DNA from: Oscillospiraceae bacterium
Lineage (GTDB): Bacteria > Bacillota > Clostridia > Oscillospirales > CAG-272
Assembly (NCBI GenBank): GCA_015063395.1
Contig: SVUF01000008.1
Span: 1 to 32,773 of the forward strand
DNA: 32,773 nt
Reading direction: 5' to 3'
Shown: one piece after another, positions 25,108 through 32,773 of the stretch
Position numbering within the stretch: position 1 is the first letter of the stretch
How the letters are laid out: every line of letters starts with the position of its first letter
The notes under the pieces: model-generated
Told to the model about the DNA's origin: nothing
The model's database searches: none
Seen by the model: the letters and a program-made list of their open reading frames with translations, nothing else
Translations under genes and position numbers: made by a program

Positions 25108-25755
25108 TTATCTGAAGATCCTGCCGCCGTCATCATAAACCGCGGTTCTCATTATGTCATAGTCCCAAAGCTCGCGCCCCAGCTTCGCTCCGATGCCCTT
25201 TACAAGATGGTCGGGGTTTACATATCCCTCCTGCTTTGCCAAAAGCTCGACTCTGATCCTTACTGCGTTCTCGGTCTTTTCTGCAAAGCAGCTCAGCACT
25301 CCGGGTATAAGATCCACATCCACCATTCCTTTTTTGGACTTTTTTGTTATGATTATCGGGCTTTCAAAGGCTTTTTTTACCTCCTCAAGCTCCACTTCCT
25401 CATATACGGTTATTTCATATTCCGCTGACCTTATACTTTGGAAATCCGTAGTTCTCTCATACACATCGGTAAACTGAAGCTCCGGAGGAAATTGGGCATT
25501 GAGTCTTTCAAGAAGCTCCTCCCTCTCCATTGGTTCATTGAGCTTTATGTCAAGGTACTCGCACACACTTTCGCATCCTATGGACAATGGCAGTGAGAAC
25601 ACCATTTTGGGATGAGGATTGAAGCCCTCGGAATAATATATGGGTATTCCCGCTCTTGAAAAAGCCCCCTTCATGGTTCTTATAAGGTCAAGGTGGGAAA
25701 TGAACTTCAGCTTCCCCTCCTTTTTAAACACAAGTCTTATTTTTCCCTGCACCAT
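25108..25755 (-). CDS. DUF2344 radical SAM-associated protein (TIGR03936-like)
   Basis: This has about 215 residues and overlaps the end of the radical SAM gene. GGAGGT precedes two ATGs (25761, 25755); the second has better spacing. Family features are visible: KEGKLKFISHLDLIRTMKGA, AGIPIYYSEGFNPHPKMVFS and LPLSIGCESVCEYLDIKL. DUF2344 proteins are nearly always encoded beside, or fused to, a TIGR03960-type B12-binding radical SAM protein, which is the upstream neighbour here. The substrate of the pair is not firmly known. In many Clostridia the pair precedes ribonuclease G and rplU; here mtnN follows. Confidence 0.92.
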   Translation of the reverse strand: MVQGKIRLVFKKEGKLKFISHLDLIRTMKGAFSRAGIPIYYSEGFNPHPKMVFSLPLSIGCESVCEYLDIKLNEPMEREELLERLNAQFPPELQFTDVYERTTDFQSIRSAEYEITVYEEVELEEVKKAFESPIIITKKSKKGMVDVDLIPGVLSCFAEKTENAVRIRVELLAKQEGYVNPDHLVKGIGAKLGRELWDYDIMRTAVYDDGGRIFR

Positions 25756-27581
25756 GTACATTTACCTCCAAGCTTGTCCGCGCCGCATCCTGCGCATTTT
25801 TCCTTACAGTTTGGCGTTGTCACCGATTCATATGCCTTTTTACACTCTGATTTCAAGAACGCCTTGGTCACTCCGATCTCCAGCATATCCCATGGAAGAA
25901 GCTCGTCCATACCGATCCTTCTTCTTGCGTAGAAATCGGGGTCGACTCCCGCCGCCTTAAATGCCGCCATCCATTTTTCATAGCTGAAGAACTCGTCCCA
26001 AGCATCAAACTTGACTCCCATTTTGTGAGCCTCAAGAAGCACCGCGCAAAGCTTTCTGCTTCCTCTTGCAAAAGCAGCTTCAACATGTCCCACCTTGGCG
26101 TCATGCCAATTATACTTCACTCTCTTATCGGTTATTACCGAAGCAAGATATGCCTGTTTTCTTTCCTGCTCCTCAAAATCGTCCTGGGCTTCCCACTGGA
26201 ATGCAGTAAACGGCTTTGGAATAAAGCATGATACACTGAGGGTCACTTCGGGGTGCTTGCCCTTTACTCTGTTGGGGTTGCGGTAATACTCCTTTACCAC
26301 CTTTTCGGAAAGCTCTGCAATTCCCTTTATATCCTCATCAGTCTCCGTGGGAAGACCGCTCATGAAATACAGCTTCACCTTGTTCTTTCCAAAATCAAAA
26401 GCAACGTTACAAGCCTTGAACAGATCCTCCTCGTAGAGATTCTTGTTTATAGCATCGCGAAGCCTCTGTGTTCCCGCCTCGGGAGCGAAGGTGATTCCCG
26501 ACTGTCTTACCCCCGAGATCTTCTTCATAAGCTCATGGGTGAAGGCATCGGCTCTTTGTGAGGGCAACGAAAGGCTGACCTTTTTGTCGTCCGTCCACTT
26601 AAGCAGCTCGTCCGTCAGCTCTGACAGGTGGGGATAATCCGACACACTGAGACATGTCAGGGATATTTCGTCATATCCCGTGTTCTCGTGAAGCTTTCTT
26701 GCTCTGCAGTTCAGCACATCGGGGGAAGCATGTCTTACGGGACGGTATGTCATTCCTGCTTGACAAAATCTGCATCCTCTGATGCATCCTCTGAATATTT
26801 CAAGCATTATTCTGTCATGCACGGTCTCTATATAGGGTATCACGAACTTGTCGGGATAATATACCTTGTCAAGATCTGCAATTATTCTCTTTTTTATCTT
26901 TGCGGGAACATCGGGATACTTTGGTCTGAAATAGTCCATTGTGCCGTCAGCCTTATATCCCACCTCATACAGTGACGGAACATAGAAGCCTTCAAGATGG
27001 GACACCTCACGTAAGAAGCCCTGTCTTGTATATGTTCCTTCCTTTTTCATCTTTATGTAAAGCTCCATAAATTCGGGAAGTGCCTCCTCGCCCTCTCCTA
27101 TGGAGAACACATCAAAGAAGTCCGCAATTGGCTCGGGGTTATAAATTGCAGGTCCGCCGCCGATGATTATGGGGCAGTCATCGCCCCTGTCCTCTGAAAG
27201 CAACGGAATCCCCGCAAGATCCAGCATATTCAGTACATTGGAAAATGAAAGCTCATACTGAAGGGTAAAGGCTACCACGTCAAAGCATGTAAGATCATCC
27301 TGGCTTTCCAGAGCAAAAAGAGGAATGTTCTCTTCTCTCATCATACTTTCCATGTCATCTGCAGGAGCATAGCATCTCTCGCACCATACATTCGGCATTC
27401 TGTTGAGAACGCCCCAAAGTATTCTCATTCCAAGGTTGGACATTCCGATCTCATAGGTATCGGGAAAGCAAAATGCCACCCTTGCGTCCATTTTTTCCTT
27501 GTCTTTTCTGATCTCTCCGTACTCTGCGCCGATATATCTTCCCGGCTTCAGCGCCTTTTTCAAAATAACGTCTTTTTTCAT
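25737..27581 (-). CDS. B12-binding domain / radical SAM protein (TIGR03960-like)
   Basis: In this 614-residue protein, an N-terminal cobalamin-binding-like region (RVAFCFPDTYEIGMSNLGMR; IIIGGGPAIYNPEPIADFFD) leads into a radical SAM domain with the 4Fe-4S motif CIRGCRFC (CxxxCxxC, about residues 265-275). Typical core segments follow (CLSVSDYPHLSELTDELLKW; SGITFAPEAGTQRLRDAINK; KLYFMSGLPTETDEDIKGIA). The C-terminus has an extra Cys cluster (CKEKCAGC...CTWC) that may bind a second metal centre. It forms an overlapping pair with the DUF2344 gene downstream. The reaction catalysed is not established. Confidence 0.93.
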   Translation of the reverse strand: MKKDVILKKALKPGRYIGAEYGEIRKDKEKMDARVAFCFPDTYEIGMSNLGMRILWGVLNRMPNVWCERCYAPADDMESMMREENIPLFALESQDDLTCFDVVAFTLQYELSFSNVLNMLDLAGIPLLSEDRGDDCPIIIGGGPAIYNPEPIADFFDVFSIGEGEEALPEFMELYIKMKKEGTYTRQGFLREVSHLEGFYVPSLYEVGYKADGTMDYFRPKYPDVPAKIKKRIIADLDKVYYPDKFVIPYIETVHDRIMLEIFRGCIRGCRFCQAGMTYRPVRHASPDVLNCRARKLHENTGYDEISLTCLSVSDYPHLSELTDELLKWTDDKKVSLSLPSQRADAFTHELMKKISGVRQSGITFAPEAGTQRLRDAINKNLYEEDLFKACNVAFDFGKNKVKLYFMSGLPTETDEDIKGIAELSEKVVKEYYRNPNRVKGKHPEVTLSVSCFIPKPFTAFQWEAQDDFEEQERKQAYLASVITDKRVKYNWHDAKVGHVEAAFARGSRKLCAVLLEAHKMGVKFDAWDEFFSYEKWMAAFKAAGVDPDFYARRRIGMDELLPWDMLEIGVTKAFLKSECKKAYESVTTPNCKEKCAGCGADKLGGKCTWCREK

Positions 27582-27675
27582 ATTATATCTATAATCCTTA
27601 TTAGTCCTTTAAAACGGTATTGCACCGAAATATTTTACGATTTGCCAATAATTATTCTTTATTTTCTGTTTTCAT

Positions 27676-29634
27676 TTACACTCTGTCGCTTAATCCCGAA
27701 AGGAGAAATAGCGTTGGGAGGGCTGATATAAGCTGATAAAACAGCATATACCACATTCCAACTCCGCCGTCTTTGCCGAATATGGCAAAGACTGCCGAAA
27801 GTATGACTCCCGTTGCAAACACAAAGCCCTTGATGATCATATCCGTACGGAAAATCGACGAAGCCTTTACCGCAACGATCAGTCCCGAAAGCAGACTTTC
27901 CTCACCCTTTGATGACACTATCCCTCCGCTGATCTCCTTTTTGCATTTGTCGGAGTCCTTGCCCTCAATGGATTTCATAATTCCAATGGGATACTTTTCC
28001 AAGGGGATCCTCACATTCATCATTTCATCATTTATAGATGGGTCGCAGGTGCATATTCCAAGGTACATTCCCTGCCTTTTTAAAAGGGAGGCAATTTTCG
28101 GTATATCGCTTTCCATTGTATATTCAAGATACGCCTTGAGGGCAATGCTGTGGCCAAGAGCCAAATATACAACGCTTATGCCGGGATCGATCTTTTCGTC
28201 ATGAGCAAAATCCTCATGCTCAAATCCGCAATCCCTCATATACCCGATGCCGCCAACAAACACAGTTCCTCCGTTTACAGCGCCGCGTATTCCCGATGAT
28301 GACACGTCAAGTATGTCTATATCAAACTTCTCGTCATAGTCCCCCACGGATTTTTCAAAAATTGCCGCCGCAGGTGAGCCTATCTTTTTGTATATGGCAT
28401 TGATTATGTAAAGAAGGGTGTCGATCCTGTTTTCTCCGTATGCCCGAAATCCCTTAAGCTTTATTTTTGAAGGCGGGAATACTGCAGTATCGTCAAAATA
28501 TACTGCGGTGCTTTCGGAATAATCCTCGAAGGCTCCGTTTCCGACAATGGTACATCCCGATGCCGATGCAACCGACGCGCCTCCGCCGAATATAAACGAA
28601 TATGAAAATAAAATGGAAAAAGGCATCGTCAGCATCATTGTCATAATGCATGCCGAAGCTGCAGAAACAAGCTCCGCTCCTGCAAAAACCTTATATATTC
28701 CCATACCGAGAGCTACAAGAAGGGACAAAAGGATCATTCTCCTGCTGTGGCGTCCTTCCTTATATTCGGAATTGCTTCTTTTTACAAAATCCTTTACAAA
28801 CCTTGCTTTTTCCACGGTTATCATGTTTTTGCCGTCGGGGGAGTATCTTCCCACATGACCCTCCGAAAGCTTTTTCACAGTAAGAACATGCTTTTCACCC
28901 TTTTCGGATACTCCGAGAAAGGCATTGTATTTTCTCGTTGTGTCAGCATAGTCAGCCACCGCCGTATAAAGAGCCAAGAGAGAAGTGGGAGTCAGATATA
29001 AATTATACATAGCTGTCCCTTCTTCTATACCGACAGCGCCCATCACCGCAAGGAAAATATAATAAATACACATAACGGTGGAGCTTACCGTAAACACCGA
29101 CGCCGAGCTTGCCCTGCCTGTTATGAGTCCCATGCCCTTTATATAGCTCTTATAGTTAAAAGCGCAAATCAGCAATAGGATCTGAAGAGCCGCAAGGGGC
29201 GGTATGGAATTGTGATACAGTATAGTAAGCCTTTCAAAAAGCCCTTCGTTATAAAATACAAACAGCTCAAGCACAAAGGATATTACAAGAAAGATCGCAG
29301 TTGGAAGAATTTTTCCTCCGGACTTTTTCCTCATTTCCCTATATTTCTTCTCAAATTCTCCATTTTGAGACTCCACAACATATTCCTGTGCGCCCTTTAT
29401 CTTACGTTGGCTGTCAAGATTCTTTTTTACCTCCCTATAATGCTCGGGGTTACGCTTTTTTGCTTCGCCGTCAAGCCCGAATATCATCATAAGGTCTATG
29501 TCATTTTCTTCATTTCCAAGCTCACCCTTGGGAAATTCCTTTTTCAATATCTTCTTTTCTATTGTGGGATTTCCGCTTTTCAGTCTGAACCTGTATTTTT
29601 TTACCCGTTTATTACTTTTCGGATTTTTCTTCAA
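27676..29634 (-). CDS. P-type ATPase-like membrane protein with degenerate catalytic motifs
   Basis: This 652-residue protein starts at TTG 29634 (weak GGCGGA site), 20 bp after rlmB. The layout matches P1B-type ATPases: four TMs (about 108-230), a cytoplasmic A-like segment, two TMs (about 303-355), a P/N-like domain, and two C-terminal TMs. MPF (337-339) stands where CPC should be. Exactly as in CopA-type pumps, 44 residues later comes YFDDTAVFP (Asp381) in place of FDKTGTLT. SPAAAI about 40 residues on replaces the N-domain HP motif, GIRGAVNGGTVFVGG matches the G-x-V-x-G region, and ICTCDPSIN replaces the TGDN motif. No TGES or GDGxND is present. The frame is intact, so it is probably a pseudoenzyme (sensor, scaffold or lipid/ion partner). 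The basic N-terminal 100 residues are extra. Confidence 0.7.
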   Translation of the reverse strand: MKKNPKSNKRVKKYRFRLKSGNPTIEKKILKKEFPKGELGNEENDIDLMMIFGLDGEAKKRNPEHYREVKKNLDSQRKIKGAQEYVVESQNGEFEKKYREMRKKSGGKILPTAIFLVISFVLELFVFYNEGLFERLTILYHNSIPPLAALQILLLICAFNYKSYIKGMGLITGRASSASVFTVSSTVMCIYYIFLAVMGAVGIEEGTAMYNLYLTPTSLLALYTAVADYADTTRKYNAFLGVSEKGEKHVLTVKKLSEGHVGRYSPDGKNMITVEKARFVKDFVKRSNSEYKEGRHSRRMILLSLLVALGMGIYKVFAGAELVSAASACIMTMMLTMPFSILFSYSFIFGGGASVASASGCTIVGNGAFEDYSESTAVYFDDTAVFPPSKIKLKGFRAYGENRIDTLLYIINAIYKKIGSPAAAIFEKSVGDYDEKFDIDILDVSSSGIRGAVNGGTVFVGGIGYMRDCGFEHEDFAHDEKIDPGISVVYLALGHSIALKAYLEYTMESDIPKIASLLKRQGMYLGICTCDPSINDEMMNVRIPLEKYPIGIMKSIEGKDSDKCKKEISGGIVSSKGEESLLSGLIVAVKASSIFRTDMIIKGFVFATGVILSAVFAIFGKDGGVGMWYMLFYQLISALPTLFLLSGLSDRV

Positions 29635-29654
29635 AACTTATTCCGCCTTTGCTT

Positions 29655-30503
29655 TTATTTTTCATGTCTTTGAGCAGCCGCCTCGGAAAGCACCACAGCC
29701 GCCGCGCAGGATACATTCAGGGAATTTACCTTTCCGTACATGTCAATTGAAACGATAAAATCGCATTTTTCGCTGACAAGCCTTGAAATTCCCGCGCCCT
29801 CGCTTCCAAACACAAAAGCCGCCGCGCCCTTCATATCAGTATGTCTGATGCTTGTGCCCCCTGCTTCTGCGCCGTATATCCACACTCCGTTTTTCTTGAG
29901 GGTATCAATTGCATATCCTATATTCGCCACCTTGGCAATTGCAATATGCTCAAGAGCACCTGCGGACGCCTTGGCGGTAACAGCAGTTACGGTTGCCCCG
30001 TGTCGCTTGGGAATTATAAGCCCGTGGACTCCCGCAATATCACAGCATCGGATCAACGCCCCAAGATTGCCCGGGTCCTCAACTCCGTCGGCAATTACAA
30101 TAAAGGGCGCTTCCCCTCTTTCCTCCGCAATGGCTAAAATATCCTCAACGGAACAGTATTCCTTGTAGCTTGCAAGAGCCGCAACACCCTGATGGTTTGC
30201 TCCGCAGCACATGGAATCCAGCTTTCTTTTATCAACATTTACAACGGGAACACCCATATCGATTGCCTTTGCAACCACAAGAGTTATGGAGCCCTCTCTG
30301 TCACCCGACGCAACATAGAGCTTGTCGGGGGCTCTGCCCGATGTCAAAAGCTCTAAAACAGGGTTTCTTCCGTAGATCAGCCCCTCAGGTGCATTGTCCT
30401 CGCTTTGTCTTTCTCCATGCTCCTTATTGTAGGGCTTTCGGCTCTTGCCCTCCCCTTTTTTGTTGTTATCAGTGGGTCTTCTGTCGTTTTTATAGTTTTT
30501 CAT
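29655..30503 (-). CDS. rlmB: TrmH/SpoU-family 23S rRNA (Gm2251) 2'-O-methyltransferase
   Basis: This 282-residue protein has a basic, disordered N-terminal extension of about 38 residues (KNDRRPTDNNKKGEGKSRKP). Then comes a SpoU substrate-binding domain (GLIYGRNPVLELLTSGRAPD) and the SPOUT methyltransferase knot. All three SPOUT motifs are visible: DGVEDPGNLGALIR (about 138), FVFGSEGAGISRLV (about 229) and KVNSLNVSCAAAVVL (about 253). The extension suits an RlmB/YacO-type enzyme of Firmicutes. TrmH-family paralogues modify other sites, so the exact nucleotide is inferred. An extended -10 promoter lies upstream. Confidence 0.9.
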   Translation of the reverse strand: MKNYKNDRRPTDNNKKGEGKSRKPYNKEHGERQSEDNAPEGLIYGRNPVLELLTSGRAPDKLYVASGDREGSITLVVAKAIDMGVPVVNVDKRKLDSMCCGANHQGVAALASYKEYCSVEDILAIAEERGEAPFIVIADGVEDPGNLGALIRCCDIAGVHGLIIPKRHGATVTAVTAKASAGALEHIAIAKVANIGYAIDTLKKNGVWIYGAEAGGTSIRHTDMKGAAAFVFGSEGAGISRLVSEKCDFIVSIDMYGKVNSLNVSCAAAVVLSEAAAQRHEK

Positions 30504-30546
30504 ATTTTTCTCACTTCTTTATTTTATTGCCTTGTCTATTCTGTGT

Positions 30547-30555
30547 ATCATATCA
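30547..30555 (-). promoter_or_regulatory. Extended -10 element upstream of rlmB
   Basis: TGA-TATGAT on the minus strand, about 45 nt before the rlmB start, fits an extended -10. No convincing -35 is present. It lies in the 107-bp gap after murC, which also has an AACAGC/GCTGTT stem without a T run just after the murC stop. Confidence 0.4.
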
Positions 30556-30610
30556 TATTTTCATAAATATATTATGTCGTTTTTTATGAACAGCTTACCG
30601 CTGTTTTCAG

Positions 30611-32005
30611 TTATTTATCCGCCTTGGAATTAAGCTCCCTCAAAAGACGCTCCGGCCATCTTGTTATGTCTCCTGCTCCCATGAATATATAAAGCTCCCC
30701 TTCTTTACCGTTTTCAAGGATATAGTCAAAAAGCTCTCTTTGGGTGGGAAGATACTTTGAATTTTTGGCTCTGTTTACAATATCAAGTGAGTGGACTCCC
30801 GTGGGGTTATCAGTTTCCCTTGCGGGCATAAGCTCGGTGATGAGGGATCCGTCATACTCCGACAGCACTCTTATGAAATCCTCAAGGAAGGTTGCTGTTC
30901 TTGAATAGGTATGGGGCTGAAAGACCGCTATAAGCTTTTCATCCGTTACCTGTCTTGCCATTTTCAATGTTACCTCAAGCTCCTCGGGGTGATGGGCATA
31001 GTCGGAATATATTTTTGCTCCGTTGTGAGTGAGGATCAGCTCAAATCGCTTTGCAATTCCGCGGTAGGATTCAATTCCCCGCTTACATTCCTCAGGGGAT
31101 ATTCCGTCGCAGTATGCTGTGACAAAGGCAAAAAGTCCGTTCATCAGATTGTGATATCCCGGCACTGCCATGTTGACTCTTGCAACAGTCCTGCCGCCCT
31201 TCATCATAATATCAAATGAATGGCGTCCCTTGCAGACCTCTATATTTTTTGCGTAAAAATCCGCGTTTTCATCGCCCTTTGATGAGATAAACACCTTTTC
31301 TCCCGAAAATGTCCCCACTGCCTTTTTGCAGTTTTCGTCATCATAGTTGGTAATGACCCTCTTTGCTCCCTTGATCGATCTTCCGAAGGACGAGATGAGA
31401 GCCTCAATGTTCGGAAAATAATCCACATGGTCAAGCTCAATATTCAGTATAAGAGCCGTTGTGGGATTAAAATGAAGGAAAGAATCGGTGTACTCACAGG
31501 CTTCATATATAAACTTATCCTCCGAGCCCAGTGTATACGCCCTTCCGCATGACATCACAGCCCCGCATATGCTTGTGGGATCATAGCCCAAGGTATCGTA
31601 TATGCAGTGTATCATTCCCGTTGTGGTGCTTTTTCCGTGAGTTCCCGATATTCCGATGCGCTCACGGTATTCCGTCATTATGTAGCCAAGATACTCAGCT
31701 CTGGTAATTATGGGTATTCCTCTTTCTGCCGCCGCCTGAAGCTCGGGATTGTCAAGATGCACCGCCGCTGTGCGTACAACAAGCTCCACGCCCTCATCAA
31801 TGTTCTTTTCTGAAAGAGGCGTGTAGATCTTCACTCCCAAGGATTCAAGAAATTCAACCGTTGTGTTGTTTTTGTCATCATCGGAGCCCGTAACCTCATA
31901 TCCGCGGCTTTTGGCAATTGCCGCAAGGGACGACATGGATACTCCGCCAATTCCCGTAAAGTGCAGTCTTTTGCACTTCTTTATCATATCAATATTGTTT
32001 TTCAT
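30611..32005 (-). CDS. murC: UDP-N-acetylmuramate--L-alanine ligase
   Basis: This 464-residue cytoplasmic enzyme adds L-Ala to UDP-MurNAc, the first step of the peptidoglycan stem peptide. The N-terminal Rossmann domain starts LHFTGIGGVSMSSLA with the MurC glycine loop. The central ATP-binding domain has GISGTHGKSTTTGMI (about 117-131), ILNIELDHVDYF and the HYHP-like region. The C-terminal domain carries YSDYAHHPEELEVTLKMA and FQPHTYSRT, both family hallmarks. Length is normal. Ribosome binding site AAAGGAGC is well placed. It is divergent from spoVG. Confidence 0.97.
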   Translation of the reverse strand: MKNNIDMIKKCKRLHFTGIGGVSMSSLAAIAKSRGYEVTGSDDDKNNTTVEFLESLGVKIYTPLSEKNIDEGVELVVRTAAVHLDNPELQAAAERGIPIITRAEYLGYIMTEYRERIGISGTHGKSTTTGMIHCIYDTLGYDPTSICGAVMSCGRAYTLGSEDKFIYEACEYTDSFLHFNPTTALILNIELDHVDYFPNIEALISSFGRSIKGAKRVITNYDDENCKKAVGTFSGEKVFISSKGDENADFYAKNIEVCKGRHSFDIMMKGGRTVARVNMAVPGYHNLMNGLFAFVTAYCDGISPEECKRGIESYRGIAKRFELILTHNGAKIYSDYAHHPEELEVTLKMARQVTDEKLIAVFQPHTYSRTATFLEDFIRVLSEYDGSLITELMPARETDNPTGVHSLDIVNRAKNSKYLPTQRELFDYILENGKEGELYIFMGAGDITRWPERLLRELNSKADK

Positions 32006-32258
32006 TTTTTAAGCTCCTTTAAATAGTTTGCCTTGTTAAACTAATAAAACTCACCATTTCAATTGCTATTGTTAGCTTTTTTTGGTGAAAATATTAAGAA
32101 ATTTCAACGAAAAGAGTTTTATTTAAATTTTGTTTTTTTTTATTTAAAGAAAAAATTCCAAAATTCACTAATCTTTGCCAAAAAATAACTGTATAATTTA
32201 ATCATTCAATGTGAGTGCCTCACAAAGAATGTAATTTATTTAACCGAGGTGACACACC
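32006..32258. promoter_or_regulatory. Divergent murC-spoVG intergenic region
   Basis: This 253-bp AT-rich gap must hold promoters for both genes. For spoVG there is a consensus -10 TATAAT at 32192-32197. The best -35 candidates (TTTGCC, AATCTT) are poorly spaced, and I see no clear sigma-H -35 (AGGA) despite the known sigma-H control of spoVG in Bacillus. For murC no strong pair is evident; TTGAAA near 32074 is only a weak candidate. No small gene is visible. Confidence 0.5.
32210..32224 (+). promoter_or_regulatory. Short palindrome near the predicted spoVG transcription start
   Basis: GTGAG-TGC-CTCAC (with flanking T/A, 6-bp arms) begins 13 bp after the TATAAT box, right after the expected start site. 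As DNA it could be an operator; as RNA it would put a hairpin at the extreme 5' end of the spoVG message, which often stabilises mRNA. Confidence 0.4.
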
Positions 32259-32558
32259 ATGCAGATCACAAACGTAAAAGTGAGAAAATTATTTGACGAT
32301 GAAGGACCTATGAAAGCGGTCGTTTCTGTGACTTTTGACAACCAGCTCGCACTCCACGATATAAAGGTCATCAGTGCTAAAGAAAAACTCTTTGTTGTTA
32401 TGCCCAGCCGCAAAAACCCCGACGGTACATTCCGTGACATCGTTCACCCCATCAACGCTCCCTTCAGGGCTGAGGTTGAGGAGGCGATAATCAATGCCTA
32501 TGAAGAGGCAGTTAAAGAAGCTGAGGCTGCACAGGAGTTATCCCAAGAAAACGAATAA
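32259..32558 (+). CDS. spoVG: Septation/RNA-binding regulator SpoVG
   Basis: This 99-residue protein has high family match: MQITNVKVRKLFDDEGPMKA, VVSVTFDNQLALHDIKVI, LFVVMPSRKNPDGTFRDIVH and HPINAPFRAEVEEAIINAYE. SpoVG is a small dimeric DNA/RNA-binding protein affecting septation, sporulation, cell-surface and virulence genes. The C-terminal 20 residues are an acidic Glu/Ala-rich tail, as usual. Ribosome binding site CGAGGTGA lies 7 nt before the ATG. A strong terminator follows, so the gene is monocistronic. Confidence 0.97.
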   Translation: MQITNVKVRKLFDDEGPMKAVVSVTFDNQLALHDIKVISAKEKLFVVMPSRKNPDGTFRDIVHPINAPFRAEVEEAIINAYEEAVKEAEAAQELSQENE

Positions 32559-32578
32559 TTTTTAAAAGAAACCAAACT

Positions 32579-32605
32579 CCCCGCTTTACCGCGGGGTTTT
32601 TGTTT
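32579..32605 (+). terminator. Rho-independent terminator of spoVG
   Basis: CCCCGC and GCGGGG form a GC-rich 6-bp stem with a 6-nt loop, followed by TTTTTGTTTT. It lies 20 bp after the spoVG stop. It may also stop transcription from the opposite side, since T-rich sequence is present on the minus strand as well. Confidence 0.9.
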
Positions 32606-32681
32606 TCCGTTTTTCCCACAGCTTGAATTTATTACATTCTTGTTATCAATATTCTATTATATTCCGCCCCCGCACTTTTGC

Positions 32682-32773
32682 CTACGATATTATAACGGGA
32701 CGCTTTTTCAAATATACGTTCAGCTCCGCTCCCAAAAGCAGTATCATCACACAGTTGTAGATCCAAAGCATCA
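32682..32773 (-). CDS. YihY/BrkB-family membrane protein (C-terminal end only)
   Basis: This gene is absent from the ORF track; only the last ~30 codons lie in the window, ending at TAG 32682-32684. The read is MLWIYNCVMILLLGAELNVY followed by a short basic tail (LKKRPVIIS). The pattern of a hydrophobic helix with W-x-Y...LLLGAE-x-N is the typical last TM of the YihY/virulence factor BrkB family (formerly misnamed RNase BN). The gene is convergent with spoVG. Too little is present to judge completeness or function. Confidence 0.75.
   Translation of the reverse strand, partial: MLWIYNCVMILLLGAELNVYLKKRPVIIS

Noticed and set aside
24658-25428. 256-codon plus-strand ORF
   Set aside because: Antisense to mtnN and the DUF2344 gene, both of which carry clear family motifs.

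Overview
The window looks like chromosome of an anaerobic, endospore-lineage Firmicute, most likely class Clostridia (Oscillospirales/Ruminococcaceae-like). The evidence is a spoVG gene, a Gram-positive type IV pilus (T4P) locus with a fused PilM-PilN protein, cohesin-like and dockerin-like modules, Big_3/MBG/BspA-type surface domains, AGGAGG-type ribosome binding sites, sigma-A-type promoters and AT-rich intergenic DNA. There are no rRNA or tRNA genes, CRISPR arrays, IS elements or phage genes that I can support. Nearly everything is on the minus strand. The plus-strand genes are a three-gene cassette at 19.1-20.2 kb and spoVG.

Region 1 (18.0 kb down to 1, minus strand) appears to be one long T4P operon. 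It starts at a good promoter (TTGACA, 17 bp, TAAAAT, 17999-18027) and reads pilB, pilT, pilC, pilD, pilMN (fusion), pilO, then three minor-pilin-like genes. It continues into a secreted protein of about 2455 residues with MBG domains, 12 Big_3 repeats and a C-terminal dockerin-like module. The last gene runs off the left edge and encodes a secreted cohesin-like protein with a Cys-rich CxxC repeat array. The giant protein sits where Gram-negative minor-pilin operons encode the tip adhesin PilY1. I therefore propose a pilus-linked adhesion system in which a cohesin/dockerin pair may join the adhesin to a second surface protein. No obvious major pilin is in the window.

Region 2 (18.0-20.2 kb) holds an intergenic island of unknown nature, a small two-TM membrane protein with a clear terminator, and a translationally coupled plus-strand cassette of three small proteins of unknown function. 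It ends at a hairpin shared with the convergent gene.

Region 3 (20.2-25.1 kb, minus) contains a DUF5077/DUF3472 protein with its own extended -10 promoter, a BspA-type leucine-rich-repeat lipoprotein, a VTC-domain polyphosphate polymerase-like protein paired with a DUF4956 membrane protein, and MTA/SAH nucleosidase.

Region 4 (25.1-32.8 kb) is mostly housekeeping: a DUF2344 protein overlapping a B12-binding radical SAM protein (TIGR03960-like), rlmB, murC, spoVG with a strong terminator, and the last ~30 codons of a YihY/BrkB-family membrane protein. Between the radical SAM gene and rlmB lies a 652-residue membrane protein. It keeps the layout and motif spacing of a P1B-type ATPase but has lost the CPC, DKTGT, HP, TGD and GDGxND motifs, so it looks like a P-type ATPase pseudoenzyme.

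The strongest candidates for something new are the T4P operon ending in a dockerin giant plus a cohesin protein, and the degenerate P-type ATPase.
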